Source: Acanthococcus lagerstroemiae
Taxonomy: Eukaryota; Arthropoda; Insecta; Hemiptera; Eriococcidae
Length of the DNA stretch: 64,000 nt
Reading direction: 5' to 3'
NCBI GenBank assembly: GCA_031841125.1
Contig: CM063109.1
Location: 6,238,321-6,302,320, forward strand
In this document: positions 45,756 to 56,598 of the stretch, one piece after another
Numbering within the stretch: position 1 is the first letter of the stretch
Layout: each line of letters starts with the position of its first letter
Notes under the pieces: model-generated
Databases searched by the model: none
Seen by the model: only the letters and a program-made list of their open reading frames with translations
What the model was told of the DNA's origin: nothing
Made by a program: the position numbers and the translations under genes

Positions 45756-45962
45756 ATATATGAGGAGCTCGGAATCAAAACTCACGTTTGCCATTTCACT
45801 TCAAGGGCGCAAATAGGCAAAATACTGTACGCGGATGCAGGAATATGTTTGCTGTGCCTGTGAACGTGGAGTATGTGTATCACCCGTGTACAGCATCTTG
45901 CCTATTTGCGCCCTTGAAGTGAAATGGTAAATGTGAGTTTTGATTCTGAGCTCCTCATATAT
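45756..45962. mobile_element. fold-back element, family B, copy 2
   Basis: Two 79-base arms (45756-45834 and 45884-45962) face each other around a 49-base loop, with few mismatches. They share CCATTTCACTTCAA, GGGCGCAAATAGGCAA and ATGAGGAGCTC. The inner arm and loop (GCCTGTGAACGTGGAGTATG) match copy 1 at 29805. The outer 20 bases of the arms differ between the copies, so the family has a conserved core and variable ends. Confidence 0.8.
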
Positions 45963-46085
45963 CGGCTTTTGATTGACTTTCTGCTTTCGGAAAAGCTGGC
46001 TAACGGCTAGCTTAGAAAGCCGACTAAAGACGGCTGCTGCTAAGTCATTCATTGGCTTCGGCTTACTAGCCCTGCTGCCGTGATC

Positions 46086-46227
46086 CGTGATACAAGATTT
46101 TGACGTGTATATGCACTTTAAAATGTCCCGGAAAAAGTGCCTAAGGCTCGCTGGGTACTCGGGTCGTTTCTCAGGACATTTCCGAGTGGATAATGGATAT
46201 GCGTCAAAATCAAAATCCTGTATCACG
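46086..46227. repeat. inverted-repeat block C
   Basis: CGTGATACAAGATTTTGACG at 46086 is inverse to the stretch ending at 46227 (CAAAATCCTGTATCACG), the right arm carrying one extra TTTTGA. Weaker pairing continues inward through AATGTCC/GGACATT. A fold-back relic is likely. Only one copy was seen. Confidence 0.6.
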
Positions 46228-46285
46228 AGCCTGATCGTGATAACGTGATGTGAGAGTATACCAGTCAAACCAGTATTCAGATGAC

Positions 46286-46380
46286 GAGAAGTCGAAACTC
46301 GAAGCTGAAGCTGAAGCCGAAACTGAAGCTGAATCCGAATGTGAAGCCGAAAAAATTTATATCAGTGAAGCTGTATCCGA
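46286..46380. repeat. degenerate hexamer array, GAAGCY
   Basis: GAAGCTGAAGCTGAAGCC is followed by GAAACTGAAGCTGAATCC and further variants for about 95 bases. In one frame it reads as alternating Glu and Ala, but it has no coding context. This is a cryptic microsatellite. Confidence 0.6.
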
Positions 46381-46544
46381 AACCAAAGTTACTAAACATG
46401 AACATTTCTGAAGCGGAAGTCGAATCTCCAAAACATCCTTCCAGCTTGCAATTAAGTTGAATCCAAGTTGCGAGTTCATAAATTTCATCGGCTTTCTCAA
46501 ACCTGTAGATATAATATATAGAGCCTTAGTTTCACGGAATAAAC

Positions 46545-46821
46545 TGGACGCTGTGAAGCGTAACAGCACCAACCAACAAAATCTGTTTTTTTAAATTGTT
46601 TTTTTTTTTTTTAGAACACGTGATTTGAAGTTCAAGAGCCATGTAAAAACTATATGACATAGCGTTTACTGATAACTGATAAGCTTTTTTCAACGTGAGT
46701 ACACATTTTTGAATTGAGGGCCCAATTTTGAAAAATTCTATTTTTTAGCTCTTTCCAAGGATACTACCTACTCATTTTGTCAACAAATGTCTGTTGGTTC
46801 TGTTACGCTTAACAGTGTCCA
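46545..46821. mobile_element. probable MITE with 29-bp inverted ends
   Basis: TGGACGCTGTGAAGCGTAAC at 46545 is matched inversely at 46793-46821 (GTTGGTTCTGTTACGC...), 26 of 29 places. The ends face outward from an AT-rich middle with a T tract near 46590-46612. The exact termini and target duplication were not resolved. Confidence 0.55.
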
Positions 46822-47842
46822 ACTGGAAAGAAAATGGCAGCTGCCCTTGCCTGTCTTGGTATGTGCTTTGTCTAGGACCCTAGTTTTATCACAACGGCTT
46901 TTATCAAATATCAATAGGTGTAGCACCGGCTTGCTTTTCGTTAATCATATTTCAGTTTGTAAAGTGTTATGTGAATTTTATTCAAAAATGGTTGAGAAAG
47001 AAGTTTTCTATCGTGAGCTCTGTAAGTATTAGGAAGCAAAACTGCCGAAGAAGCCATTCAAGAATGCCAAAATCCAGAAACTGATAATTCAGTTCCCTAC
47101 TACAAATTGTAAAATGTAAGATTTTGTTTCTGAAGGTGAGAGTTGTCAAAGTTTTTCTAATATATGTTATCATTATTATATGTTCAGTTCCATAGAAAAA
47201 CAAAGCAAGTATCACCTGAAGAGTGCATAGATATGATATTGTGACAGACTGGCAAAAATCATCAAATTTAGTCAAGACGAAACCGCTGGCAAATGATGAA
47301 TCTGAAATACAGGTACCTATTTCATAGCATAAGAAAATTGCATGAAATTTTGAATGCTTATCATACCAAGAAAACTGATCACGGTGGTTGTTATAAAATG
47401 GAACATTATAACTATGTTGCTACTACTTTTAAGTCATTAGTAGTTTGTGAATTGACAAGACATTTCATGACATGACTAAAAATACATATCGTAGATATTA
47501 AGTGTGTAACTGTGTCTGAATTTCGAGAAGTGGATAGACACTTCATGAAGTGACAGATTACACTATATGTGGCTATGACCTATAGATTTTGTTACTGATT
47601 CCTCAACCCAACGTCGAGGGCGATCAACAAAATAGCTGTTTACTTAGTTTTGGAATGGTTTCAGTGTCAGTCCATTAGCCGATGCTTAAGAGGCTTTAAA
47701 AAATTGTTACAATTTTGCCGTCCTTGTTCCGGTAAATCCTGATATCCACAGTGTATTTTCACTTTTTTGTCAGATTTTTGCAAGTGAATGCTCACGGTGG
47801 CTATCCACAGTCGCACTCATAGTTTGCGTGTTGTTGACTCTC
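46822..47842. other. no gene seen
   Basis: Frames of 60-97 codons (46787-47032, 46982-47275) have no motif. Confidence 0.45.
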
Positions 47843-47850
47843 ATTTCACC

Positions 47851-48078
47851 CAGGGACGAAAATAAGGGGCCATGGGGGCAGCTTCCTCTGAAACCTCCAC
47901 CCAAATCGGGAAATTTTATTAGATGGATCAAAAGTTGGGAAAATCCAGTATACATCAGACGTTTTTCTTTTTGTAGCCACAATGCAGACAAATTTTGGTA
48001 CTAGGGAATTTTGACTTGAGTCAGTTGGGAATTCAACAATTTTTGCCCCTCCAGAAAAAACTCTTCGTCACGTCCCTG
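47851..48078. mobile_element. hAT-type non-autonomous element
   Basis: Both ends begin CAGGGACG, inverted. The 8-bp flanks ATTTCACC (47843-47850) and GTTTCACC (48079-48086) match at 7 of 8. GGGGCCATGGGGGCAG lies inside the left end and the inverse of GGAGGGGCAAAAAT inside the right. Length 228 bp. Confidence 0.8.
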
Positions 48079-48086
48079 GTTTCACC

Positions 48087-49739
48087 GATTTACCAGTCAA
48101 CTTTCCTCAACTGCGCGCTGTTGCCCTCGAGCACAGTTGATGGTAGTTCGCACTTCAGTTTTGACCGCAGAACTCGAAAGTAAACGACCCACTCTGTGTT
48201 TACCTGGCGACACACATTATATAACGTTTTATGTAAATTACCACCGATTGGAAGATTCATCTGCCGAGCCCACATGATTTTGTGTACCGCAAGGACTAAC
48301 ATTGTATGTGACGCAACCAGACGATCGTAATAACGGTACGAAGAGCTCGATCTTTAATGAATAGGTGCCTAGATGTTCAATGTTCACTTCGCGTGGATAG
48401 AACATTACTTGTCAAAAACAACCACGATTCGGTCGCGTATTTTGCAGGAAAGAACAAAAAAGAAAAGAGAGGCTACTCTCTATGGTACAATCCCGTATCT
48501 GTATGAATAATTATGCACTGTCGTCGATATGTAAGCGAGAGAAATATGTCATGACAGTCGACAGGTGTATTGTCTCTATATTTATAACGATACACTTACT
48601 TATTAATTGTGTAAACGTGCTCCTATAGGTATGTATATAGTTGCTCGCAATTTGCGAAGTCGAAATTAGGTTGTATCTCTGGCCGAAACAGCATAATAAG
48701 AGTTTTCATTCATTCATCCCGTCAAAGAATCACTTACCGACTAATGTACTGGTAACACTTTTTCTTTTTTTCTTCTTCAATTCAGCGGGAGTATTTTTCA
48801 AAAATGAATAGCGAACAGTTTGAACGAGAGCATTGTGAAATATTTCACCAAATTAGCGGACCATTCTTATATTCCGTTCACGTATTTATTCCGTTTATAT
48901 CGGGTCGTTATATTATGTACTTATAGGTAGGACATAGGCAGATATTTCTATTTGAGTATACGAGTATAGGTACAGCACATTTGTTCAGCTATACGTCGAG
49001 TTGCTGGAACCTGACGGAACACCGAACCGAGATTATTGAAGTAACGAATGTAGTTACCTAGGTTTCCTGTGAACTTCATTTTGGGTCGTGGTCGTTGGTC
49101 CGAAGTGAAAGAAGACTCTCTGGTTCTTTCCTTTTTCGCTCAGCTCGTCGACGTTGGGAACTGGTGAACGCGCAGCTCCGAAACGGGTTTATTTTGTCGC
49201 GCAGATCCGACTTCCGTTTTCCGCGAATTAATCGAGCAAAGAAGCCGCATTTGACGGTATGGCAGCCTACAGGTGGCAGTTGATGAATGCACGTGAAAAG
49301 AGGGACGAGATTTTATTCGAATATTGTTGTACAGGATGGTATCGGGTAGCCAGTGCGGCATATAGAGTGCTATTCAGTGTACTAGCACAGAAGACTTATC
49401 AGGCGGACTGGCTTGTAAGAAAGTGGCCCGGTATATCTTTGGCCTGCTGGGGTGATGGCCGCGACTTTTTTCGGAATTTCACATTTTGGGGTTGTACGAC
49501 ACGGGTTAATGAGTTCAGGTGGTCTTGCGAAGCGCAATATTGAAAACAGTCTTCGGTCGTGAATACGAGGAAAATTGACAGTGATTACAAAGTTGACCCA
49601 ATCTGAGGAACATGCGCTGAATAACGTTTGGTCCGCGGGCCGTTCTGAAAAAATATTATTTTCGGTAAATTTGGCAGGACGAAATGCCACTTGGAGTGCT
49701 GTTTCGACGCCGAATTGGGGTAAAATTACCTACCGTTAT
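48087..49739. other. no gene seen
   Basis: The part from 49080 to 49560 is GC-richer than average and open on both strands for 60-100 codons (49095-49283, 49259-49543, 49382-49690), but no motif is recognisable. Confidence 0.45.
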
Positions 49740-50400
49740 TTTAAAGTCGATTTCAGCATTTTTCGATGCAAAATATACGTCAATTAGATGCATTAAAATA
49801 TCGTCAACGTGAAATACAAGTCAATTCTCACTAACCAACGTCGAAATGAATATGATTTAAAGGTGATCAAGGTATCGATTTGTCAGAAGAAATTACATTC
49901 AAATCAGTGTTGATTTGAAGATGAAAATTTCTATTAAATCGACATATCTTTTCAATGTCAATTTCGACGCCATTGCTCTATCAACCTTATTTATTGGCAT
50001 TCGTTCAGAATCTATGAGAAGAATCCACTTCGTGCTCCTATTAACACTTTTCTCCTGGGGGGGGGGGGGGATTTAAGAATTCAGAGCTTTTGCCGAACCA
50101 AACTCAAAAGTTAAAAAGTTATCGAACTATCGTGTGAGGTTACTCAGTGTTTATCTTATAAACTGCACGTTTAATATGAATACCAAATCGACATTGATTT
50201 AACGGCGATTAATTGTCTTTGATTCAGTGTCAAAGGAAAGAATCACGAATTACACTGATATTACATTTGACGTCCATTTGTAGATAAAAACGAAGTCGAT
50301 CTCGCTATACTAAATCCGATGTTGATTTTACTACCCAAATTAACGTCAGTTCTACTATATCAAATTGTCGACGGTTTGATGTAGGAAAAACAGTCACAAA
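49740..50400. repeat. degenerate word domain, GTCGA/TCGACATTGA
   Basis: Words such as AAAGTCGATTTC, AACGTCGAAATG, AAATCGACATATC, GTCAATTTCGACG, AATCGACATTGATTT and ATTGTCGACGG return throughout at irregular spacing. A 14-base G tract interrupts at 50057-50070. The word set overlaps that at 31785-32330. Confidence 0.45.
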
Positions 50401-52219
50401 TTATACTGATTACATTCCACCGGAAAGTTTTGTTATTCTTTTAATCAAGATTTTGGGAAGTCGAGAATTCGCGATATAAAATAGTGAATCAGGAAAGATT
50501 TCAGGATCCATGAACAAGGACTGAATATTTTCCAAGAATCAGAAATGAAGAATTCTCGATTGGAAATATTATTGAGAAATGGGAAACAGGATCAGAAACG
50601 GAAATTTTTGTATGAAAAAATGGCCAAAATATCGGGAAACATGGAACGAGAATTTCTTAAGAAACACCCCAGTGCGTTGAATGGCATGATGAGGCAGCGA
50701 AGTTGCAATGGTACGAAACCTCAACCTCACGATTAGTAAGAAACTGAAAATCTGAATGTTTGGTCGCTCGAATCTGAAGATCAGTTTCTTTCGGTGGAGA
50801 AAAGGCTGGCCTACAGAATTTTACTCGGGTCTCGGATTTCCTCCCTATACTTAGATTTATTTATTAACCTATATGACATAATTTTCAACCAGACGATCGT
50901 GTTATCGCGTTGACAAGTTCATTAGTGTAGACTGTGCTCGGCTACACTTACATGTATACGCAGTGTAGTAGGGAAGGAAAATACGTGAGAAAACAAAGAG
51001 TCGTGAATATTATCTGCGGAATATACCTTGTGCACACGAAAAAAAAAAAAAATCTAATAAGAAAAAACAGAACTTACATATAGGAAGTAAGCAAGGTTGA
51101 TACAATATATCGAGCTGTATAATCGTATACCTGCCCAGTTTTATCTTCTTTAGCTGTCGGTTTGTTTTTTATGGGTTACAGAAATGCAGGAGGACATTTG
51201 CTCGCAACTGATGGATATGTAAATGAGCGTCACTTACATCATTCTCGTTATGCTTTGTGCTGGCTGAAAGCTTAGAATAGTGTTCAGTGATTTAAACTAT
51301 GTATGAAGTCTGATTTACGTAATGCGGTCATTAAGGGTTGCCTAAGTTAGACAAACTCGACGTTACGTTTGAAATGTAGTTCGCTAACTTGGTATTCCAT
51401 TAGCTATAGCTCTCCCGTTTCCTCCAAATTAGTACTGTCTTGAAGAGGAAACTTTTCGACTCAGAAATAATCTGAATTTTGTAAAAAAAAAAAAAGATCC
51501 TATGTGGTCCTATGTTAATCCTATTTCTTATTCTCATAAAGAGGAGGAGCCATTTCCTGTCACCCTGTTACCGGCAAATTCAGACTCGAACTAACTTTGG
51601 CTTCTAGCTCAAACAGTAACTTGACGGCTGTTATTGATGTTCCTGGCATTTATTTACGATGTTTGGTTTCTTCCGGGGATGTATGCAAGCTTGAGATTTC
51701 CAATTCGAATTCGAGAAGCTTTGCGATGGTTGCTACCAGTGAATCTAGGAAGCAATCCTGGAAAGCGCAGTTTGGAATGTGCAGGAATATGATAGTTTGT
51801 GCCCTTCTCTTTCCTTAGTACTTACTTGGATCATTTTGTGGGCGTAGCCAGGGGGCAAACTGCTTGAGCGCTTACCCCAGTAAACAGAGACTTAAATTAT
51901 ACAAATATGGCTATGTAGTATTTGCCGCGTGATCACATGCGTGTATTCATTATTGACTTTTTTTTTTTTGCCCTCATAATGGTATTTGCACGAAGCGATG
52001 AAAGAGAAAAATATTGGAAGGAATAATCTGTACACTGCTGCAAGCTTGTTACAGAGGGGAGAAGAAAGGGGCGACTTCCTGAGCCTGGATTCTTCATCAT
52101 TTGATTTCTTTTTGAGTTTTCGAGCCCAAAATCGTAACATTTCGAGAGGGACTAAAAATATTGCATAACTTTTTTCTTTTTTATATTTTTCTCACGGGGA
52201 CTGGATTTCTTTTTGACAG
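50401..52219. other. no gene seen
   Basis: AT-rich with an A tract near 51040-51053. GGGCGTAGCCAGGGGGC at 51840 resembles a hAT-type end but has no partner. The 73-codon frame at 51597-51818 has no motif. Confidence 0.45.
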
Positions 52220-52367
52220 CTCTGCACTGCTGATTATTGCTTACGTTGAAAGTGGAAATGTCTTTGAAAGTGTAATGCTAAGTTCTTTATGCCCGAAGAC
52301 TCATCTCAAGCTTTTCAAGGCCGTGTGTGTCAGTTTAGGAGAACTGATCCTCAACTGGCAGAACCTC
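52220..52367 (+). other. candidate host exon
   Basis: This 148-base stretch is open in one plus frame. It lies between TTTCTTTTTGACAG, a good acceptor, and CTC/GTGAGTATT, a strong donor. It would enter in phase 2 and leave in phase 0, encoding about 49 residues that include IIAYVESGNVFESVML and HLKLFKAVCVSLGELIL. The peptide looks like ordinary soluble or helical protein but matches no family I recognise. No flanking exon was found within several kilobases, so it could be an isolated exon of a large gene or coincidence. Confidence 0.35.
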
Positions 52368-54036
52368 GTGAGTATTAACTTTTTCCACTGCTAATGGAGT
52401 TGGCTAATCGGGTCCGCAGTTGGCTAAATTAACTTTTTCGGTCAGAAAAATTCAGAACACTTTCATCCTCGAAAGTTCCTTCGGTACGTGCCTGGTCAAG
52501 CAAGACTCGGTAGACTCATTAGGAGATGGTTTACGCTGATTCAGTCTCTTTTTCGATCTACAGAGATAGCGAGATCACAGGAGTTGCTTCTGTATTTTCT
52601 CGAATGTATCTGCAAGAGAAGTGGTTAATGTCTGTTGGATTTTTTAGTGACTAAATGAAACAAGGTGTTTGGAACTTGTTTTACATAGGGCGCTTAGACT
52701 GAATTGAGATTTTAAAATAAGGGGTATCGCGATCCGTGTCATCAGCGTGTATGTGTGTGTGTGTTCGGGGGAGGGGTGAATATAGGTCGAGAATTCTGAC
52801 TCGGTGCAAATATTTTCCATGTAAGAAAAATAAATAAATAAATAGATAAAACAAAAAACAACGATTCTTACACTTTGACGAATGTTCAAAATCCCAACTA
52901 CATGAGCTGAAACTGAACGAAAATTTTCCTTAAAATATTAACCTAATGCAAAAATTGTTCATTCCGGAAAAAAGTCACTGATTGTACGATTTTCTTGTTT
53001 TATTTGTAATGGTCCGAAATGCCGACTCCAATGATTTGCAGGGGTTATTACACTCGTCCCTCGCAGCGCCCCTGAATCATAGTGAAATTGAAGATTCATT
53101 ATGTACATCGATTCTACACATCGTGAACCACATGTCGTCTTTCAATTTGTAAAACTTAATTTTATCTCATAAAACAAATTCCGTTCCATATTTGTTATCA
53201 GATTGTGCATCATTTTCGATCAGGATCTGATTACCTAATTTTTCTGGCGCTGTATGCTAAAATTGTATGCACTCTTTTGTAAGTAAATCGAACACCCCAC
53301 CCCCTCCCATCTAGCTAATATGGAAAATAAAACAACTTTTAGTTAACAACTGATTCGGAAGAATTCTTGGACGATGAGTTTAAATTTATTGGTTGCGTTT
53401 CGCAGAAATGCGTGGTACCCGAGATGTGAGCAAAAAAATAAATTGGAAAAATGATCTATATTGGGTTAGGCACTGATCTTGACTATTCTTGGGATGCTGA
53501 ATCCAAATTCATCAGACGTGCTCATGTGCAAAGCTGAGACGCTCCGTTGCTAACATAAGAAACAAAAAAGTGGGTCTAAAATTATTGTAGCTCAGTATTT
53601 TAGCTCTGGTTTGAATTTCCCTGGATATTTCGAGTAATTTTCTTTAGGTTCCGGACTTGACAAGAGCTACACTTTTTTTGGGGGTGGGGGTGGGGGAAAA
53701 GTGGAAAAATGGAAGTAATCGACTGAATTTTGACAAATAAATAGACCACAAAAAAGTCTTCTCTTTTCAGTTTTAACAACTAATGTTGGTAAAATTTATT
53801 GCGAATCCGTGCTGAAAATTCTGACGGCAGGAAGGGGCAAGCTTTCTCTCTCTTCCTCCTATACAGATTCATCCCTGTAAGTATGGCTACTTGTAATTTT
53901 TGCTTTCAAATAATACTTGTGGATCAAATTTGACCCATTTCACCAGAAATACCTAATTTTGATATTTTTTTTTTTTAAACTAAGAACAGTTTAAAAAAAG
54001 ATACGTGTTAAAATATTGTGCCGTCTGAAGGTTTGT
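52368..54036. other. no gene seen
   Basis: A GT run occurs near 52747-52762. A 36-base stretch with CAGGGG...CCCCTG ends (53037-53072) is too short to call. Nothing else was seen. Confidence 0.45.
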
Positions 54037-54247
54037 TCCATCCCGATTGACAATTTGGAGAGCACTCACGCAACATATCACAAACCACTACTGTTTTGAG
54101 ACTTTTGGCCGATCACATTTTTTGTGAGTGTTCACCATCTCATCATTTTAAGATAGTGTGTGTGAAGTGATCGGTCAGCATTAGTGTGATTACTGAGTGA
54201 TGTTCACAAATGCACTCACAATTGGCCTCATTGTCAATCGGGATGGA
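54037..54247. mobile_element. MITE with 18-bp perfect inverted ends
   Basis: TCCATCCCGATTGACAAT at 54037-54054 is perfectly inverse to 54230-54247. Inside the ends, words of the type GTGAGTG, CACTCAC and GATCGG are mirrored again. No target duplication could be defined. Length 211 bp, non-coding. Confidence 0.75.
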
Positions 54248-55677
54248 CTATAGTTTACACTGTCTGATGGTGAACCCAGCCCTGTTTCAGATGGTGTGTA
54301 TATATGTGCTCACACTAGCGAGCTGGGTGAATTCTGGTCAGGCCAATGATTGAATGGCGTACGAAAAGGGAAAGATTCCGGGGAATTCAGCTTTTTGATT
54401 TCACAGATCTTTAGTTTCCTGACTTATTACCGCTCGTGCAAAGTGATATTTGAATTCACTATTTCTTAATCACTAAATCTAATGTACTTGGGTGTTCTAA
54501 TATGATAGAGCATTATAGAAGACGGTTGGACTATCCCCTTCTCTGAATCCACCACAGGCCATCATATCCCAATAATACTGATGCAATTTTTGACCCAATC
54601 TGTACTTGCGTCCTGAAGTCGCTTCTATTGAAGTCAGCATCTGTTGCATTCATCAGTCAACCTTGTGGAAACACTCCCCAGGAAATTTGGTCGAGCAACT
54701 GGAAAGTGGAAACTACTGTAGTCGTCGTTTCGGAACATACGTGCATCATTCAAACCTACCCGTACAGTTTGCCTGTGACGAGCGTTTGACAGTCTGCAAC
54801 TGCAAACTGCAGACCCGAGGTCTGGCTTCCGACCGCGTGCCGAATTAATTCGAAAAAAAAATTGCCACACCGAGCGTTCGTACAACTGAGTATTTATGGC
54901 ATACGCCGGCGTGTTTGTCGCTTCTGTTTTTCCTTAATGCGAAGAAAAAAACAGACACGATACGTCTGGAAGCGAAAAATGTGGGAAGGAAAAGCAGCGA
55001 ATAGGTAAAAAATGCGTTTTTAAATTGTCGCACTTCATTTAGCGCTTTTAGAAGCGTTTAACAAGAGTCTGCTGAATTGTTTGTTCAAGTCGGAATGTTA
55101 TCGCATAGCTAACGAACATCGAGGGTAAAAAAACAAGATTCGAAATTGTACACATATGGTCCGTATCCTTTACCACGTTCCGAATTAGTTTTATTTTTTT
55201 CGCTTCGCCGTTTGCCTGCACCCGCTCTTTGAAATGTCATATAGCAAATGTAAAATTGACGGGTGCTGTTAGCTACTCGTATTCGTTATTCTCTCTCCTC
55301 ATTTTTTCTCGCTCGTCGGTGTAAGATGCTGACTGAGACGGAAAATGACCTGGTTAACGTAGGCATCTAATCCATATATGGACGATTACTAATAGAAATT
55401 TGCTAATAACGAGAAAATCGGCCATGTCTGATCTATCGTTGAGAAGAAAGCATAGCAATCAAAAGATGATACGATGATTAACGGGCACGTGTTCCACTTT
55501 GAATTTGTGTATCACGTATACGGAGATTTTTCAACACGAATTGCTACTGATGAATACAGAACCCAATTGCAAACGTTAACGAACCACCAGAATAAGGATT
55601 AAATGAGCTCTACCTAGCACTGATTGCCTTTTTTTTTTTTTTTTTTTAAAGCATTTTATATGCTCTTACTGCAGGGT
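54248..55677. other. no gene seen; lone family A end at 54,484
   Basis: GTACTTGGGTGTTCTAATAT at 54484 resembles the right end of the fold-back at 12861-13051 including its outer direct word. A T tract lies at 55630-55647. The frames at 54606-54885 show no motif. Confidence 0.45.
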
Positions 55678-55932
55678 ATCATCATCATCATCATCATCAA
55701 GCCTTACTTTTACAAGTACTTATACCTACTAAAGTGCGCACTCGTGGCCCTAGAATCGGGCAAAAACCTCTCCCAGCCTGCTCCACTCATTTCGGTTCTG
55801 GGCAATCCTTTGAAAGGCACTATGTCCCAGCAGCCTACCGAAGCCGTCCCTCCACCTGATCATCTGTTTACCTTGCCTTCTTATTCCCGTATTGTACCGA
55901 AGGTCGTCACCCGATTGCGTCCGAGTCGGTAA
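55678..55932 (-). pseudogene. 3' end of a 5'-truncated RTE-like non-LTR retrotransposon
   Basis: On the minus strand a frame from 55932 to a stop at 55750-55752 reads as the conserved C-terminus of animal non-LTR polyproteins: QMIRWRDGFGRLLG, then FQRIAQNRNEWSRLGEVFAR. After the stop come about 50 bases of 3' untranslated sequence and then a (GAT)7 run (55678-55699 as ATC on the plus strand). Trinucleotide microsatellite tails replace poly(A) in several such families, so the 3' boundary is probably intact. The 5' boundary lies near 55932, where the sequence changes to the GGACGCAAT-rich block. The visible frame has no stops. Confidence 0.7.
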
Positions 55933-56060
55933 GGGGAGATAAATTATTGAAGAAAATGAATGGTTTCATTGCGACCCGATGGAGAGTTTGATTACGTCCA
56001 GGCTCATAGTTCCATTGCGTCCTAGTCCATTTAGCGTCATCCAGAGTGCACCACGAGGTG
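55933..56060. repeat. block with repeated GGACGCAATGG-like words
   Basis: Read on the minus strand: GGACTAGGACGCAATGGAAC, CTGGACGTAATCAAAC, CGGGTCGCAATGAAACC and CTCGGACGCAATCGGGTG, spaced 23-55 bases apart. A similar style of words (GGACTCAACTGGGAC twice, GGGTCGCAATGG) occurs at 63570-63705. Both blocks border RTE-like fragments. Confidence 0.4.
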
Positions 56061-56462
56061 GCGGACCGAGCTATAGTCAAGACTGTCAATATACATCCTG
56101 GTCACTATTCTTCAAATTCTGAATAAACCGCGGAACTGAAAACGCAGTGGTGAGTGCACAACTTGCATTGTTCAGAAATGCAGAAGAAAAAGCACCTACG
56201 TAGATTTGGGTGTTCTTTTGAAAAGCTAATAGAATATTTTTGCCAGAATGTAGCTTTAACCCTATCTCAGATTAGATTTCGGTAACTTTTTGATCTTTGG
56301 TGAGTATAATATAAGTAGAAATCTGAATATCGACTAACATGGCTTCGAAACTGCTGAATTGATTATTCTTGATATCGGTTTTACTCAAATCTAAAACTGA
56401 GGCACTATGGGAGGGTATGATGACTAGGACGTTAAATACAATTTTGGTAGAGTTGGGCAGTT
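56061..56462. other. no gene seen
   Basis: AT-rich spacer. An 82-codon minus frame (56272-56520) runs into the hairpin and has no motif. Confidence 0.4.
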
Positions 56463-56598
56463 GGGGAGTGCGGACGTACGCCATTTTGGATCCTATCGCG
56501 CCCGTGGATGCCGAGTCCAACTACGCGGAACGCACCGCGTAGTCAATTCGGCATCTACGGGCGTGGTTGGATCCAAAATACGTATGTCCGCACTCCCC
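56463..56598. mobile_element. fold-back element, family A, copy 2
   Basis: Arms at 56463-56528 and 56535-56598 are inverted with few mismatches around a 6-base loop. They start GGGGAGTGCGGACGTACGCC and contain TTTTGGATCC and GCATCTACGGGCG. The outer arm word corresponds to that of the hairpin at 12888 (18 of 23 places), but the inner arms differ. The near-absent loop makes it a strong cruciform candidate. Confidence 0.75.

Noticed and set aside
45801..46268. 155-codon minus-strand open frame
   Set aside because: It runs through the loop and right arm of the fold-back at 45756-45962 and through the inverted-repeat block at 46086, so it is a by-product of repeat sequence.
53037..53072. 36-base stretch with CAGGGG...CCCCTG ends
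   Set aside because: Too short, no duplication; probably chance.
55678..55699. (ATC)7 as an ordinary microsatellite
   Set aside because: Its position directly downstream of a non-LTR C-terminus and stop codon fits a retrotransposon tail better.
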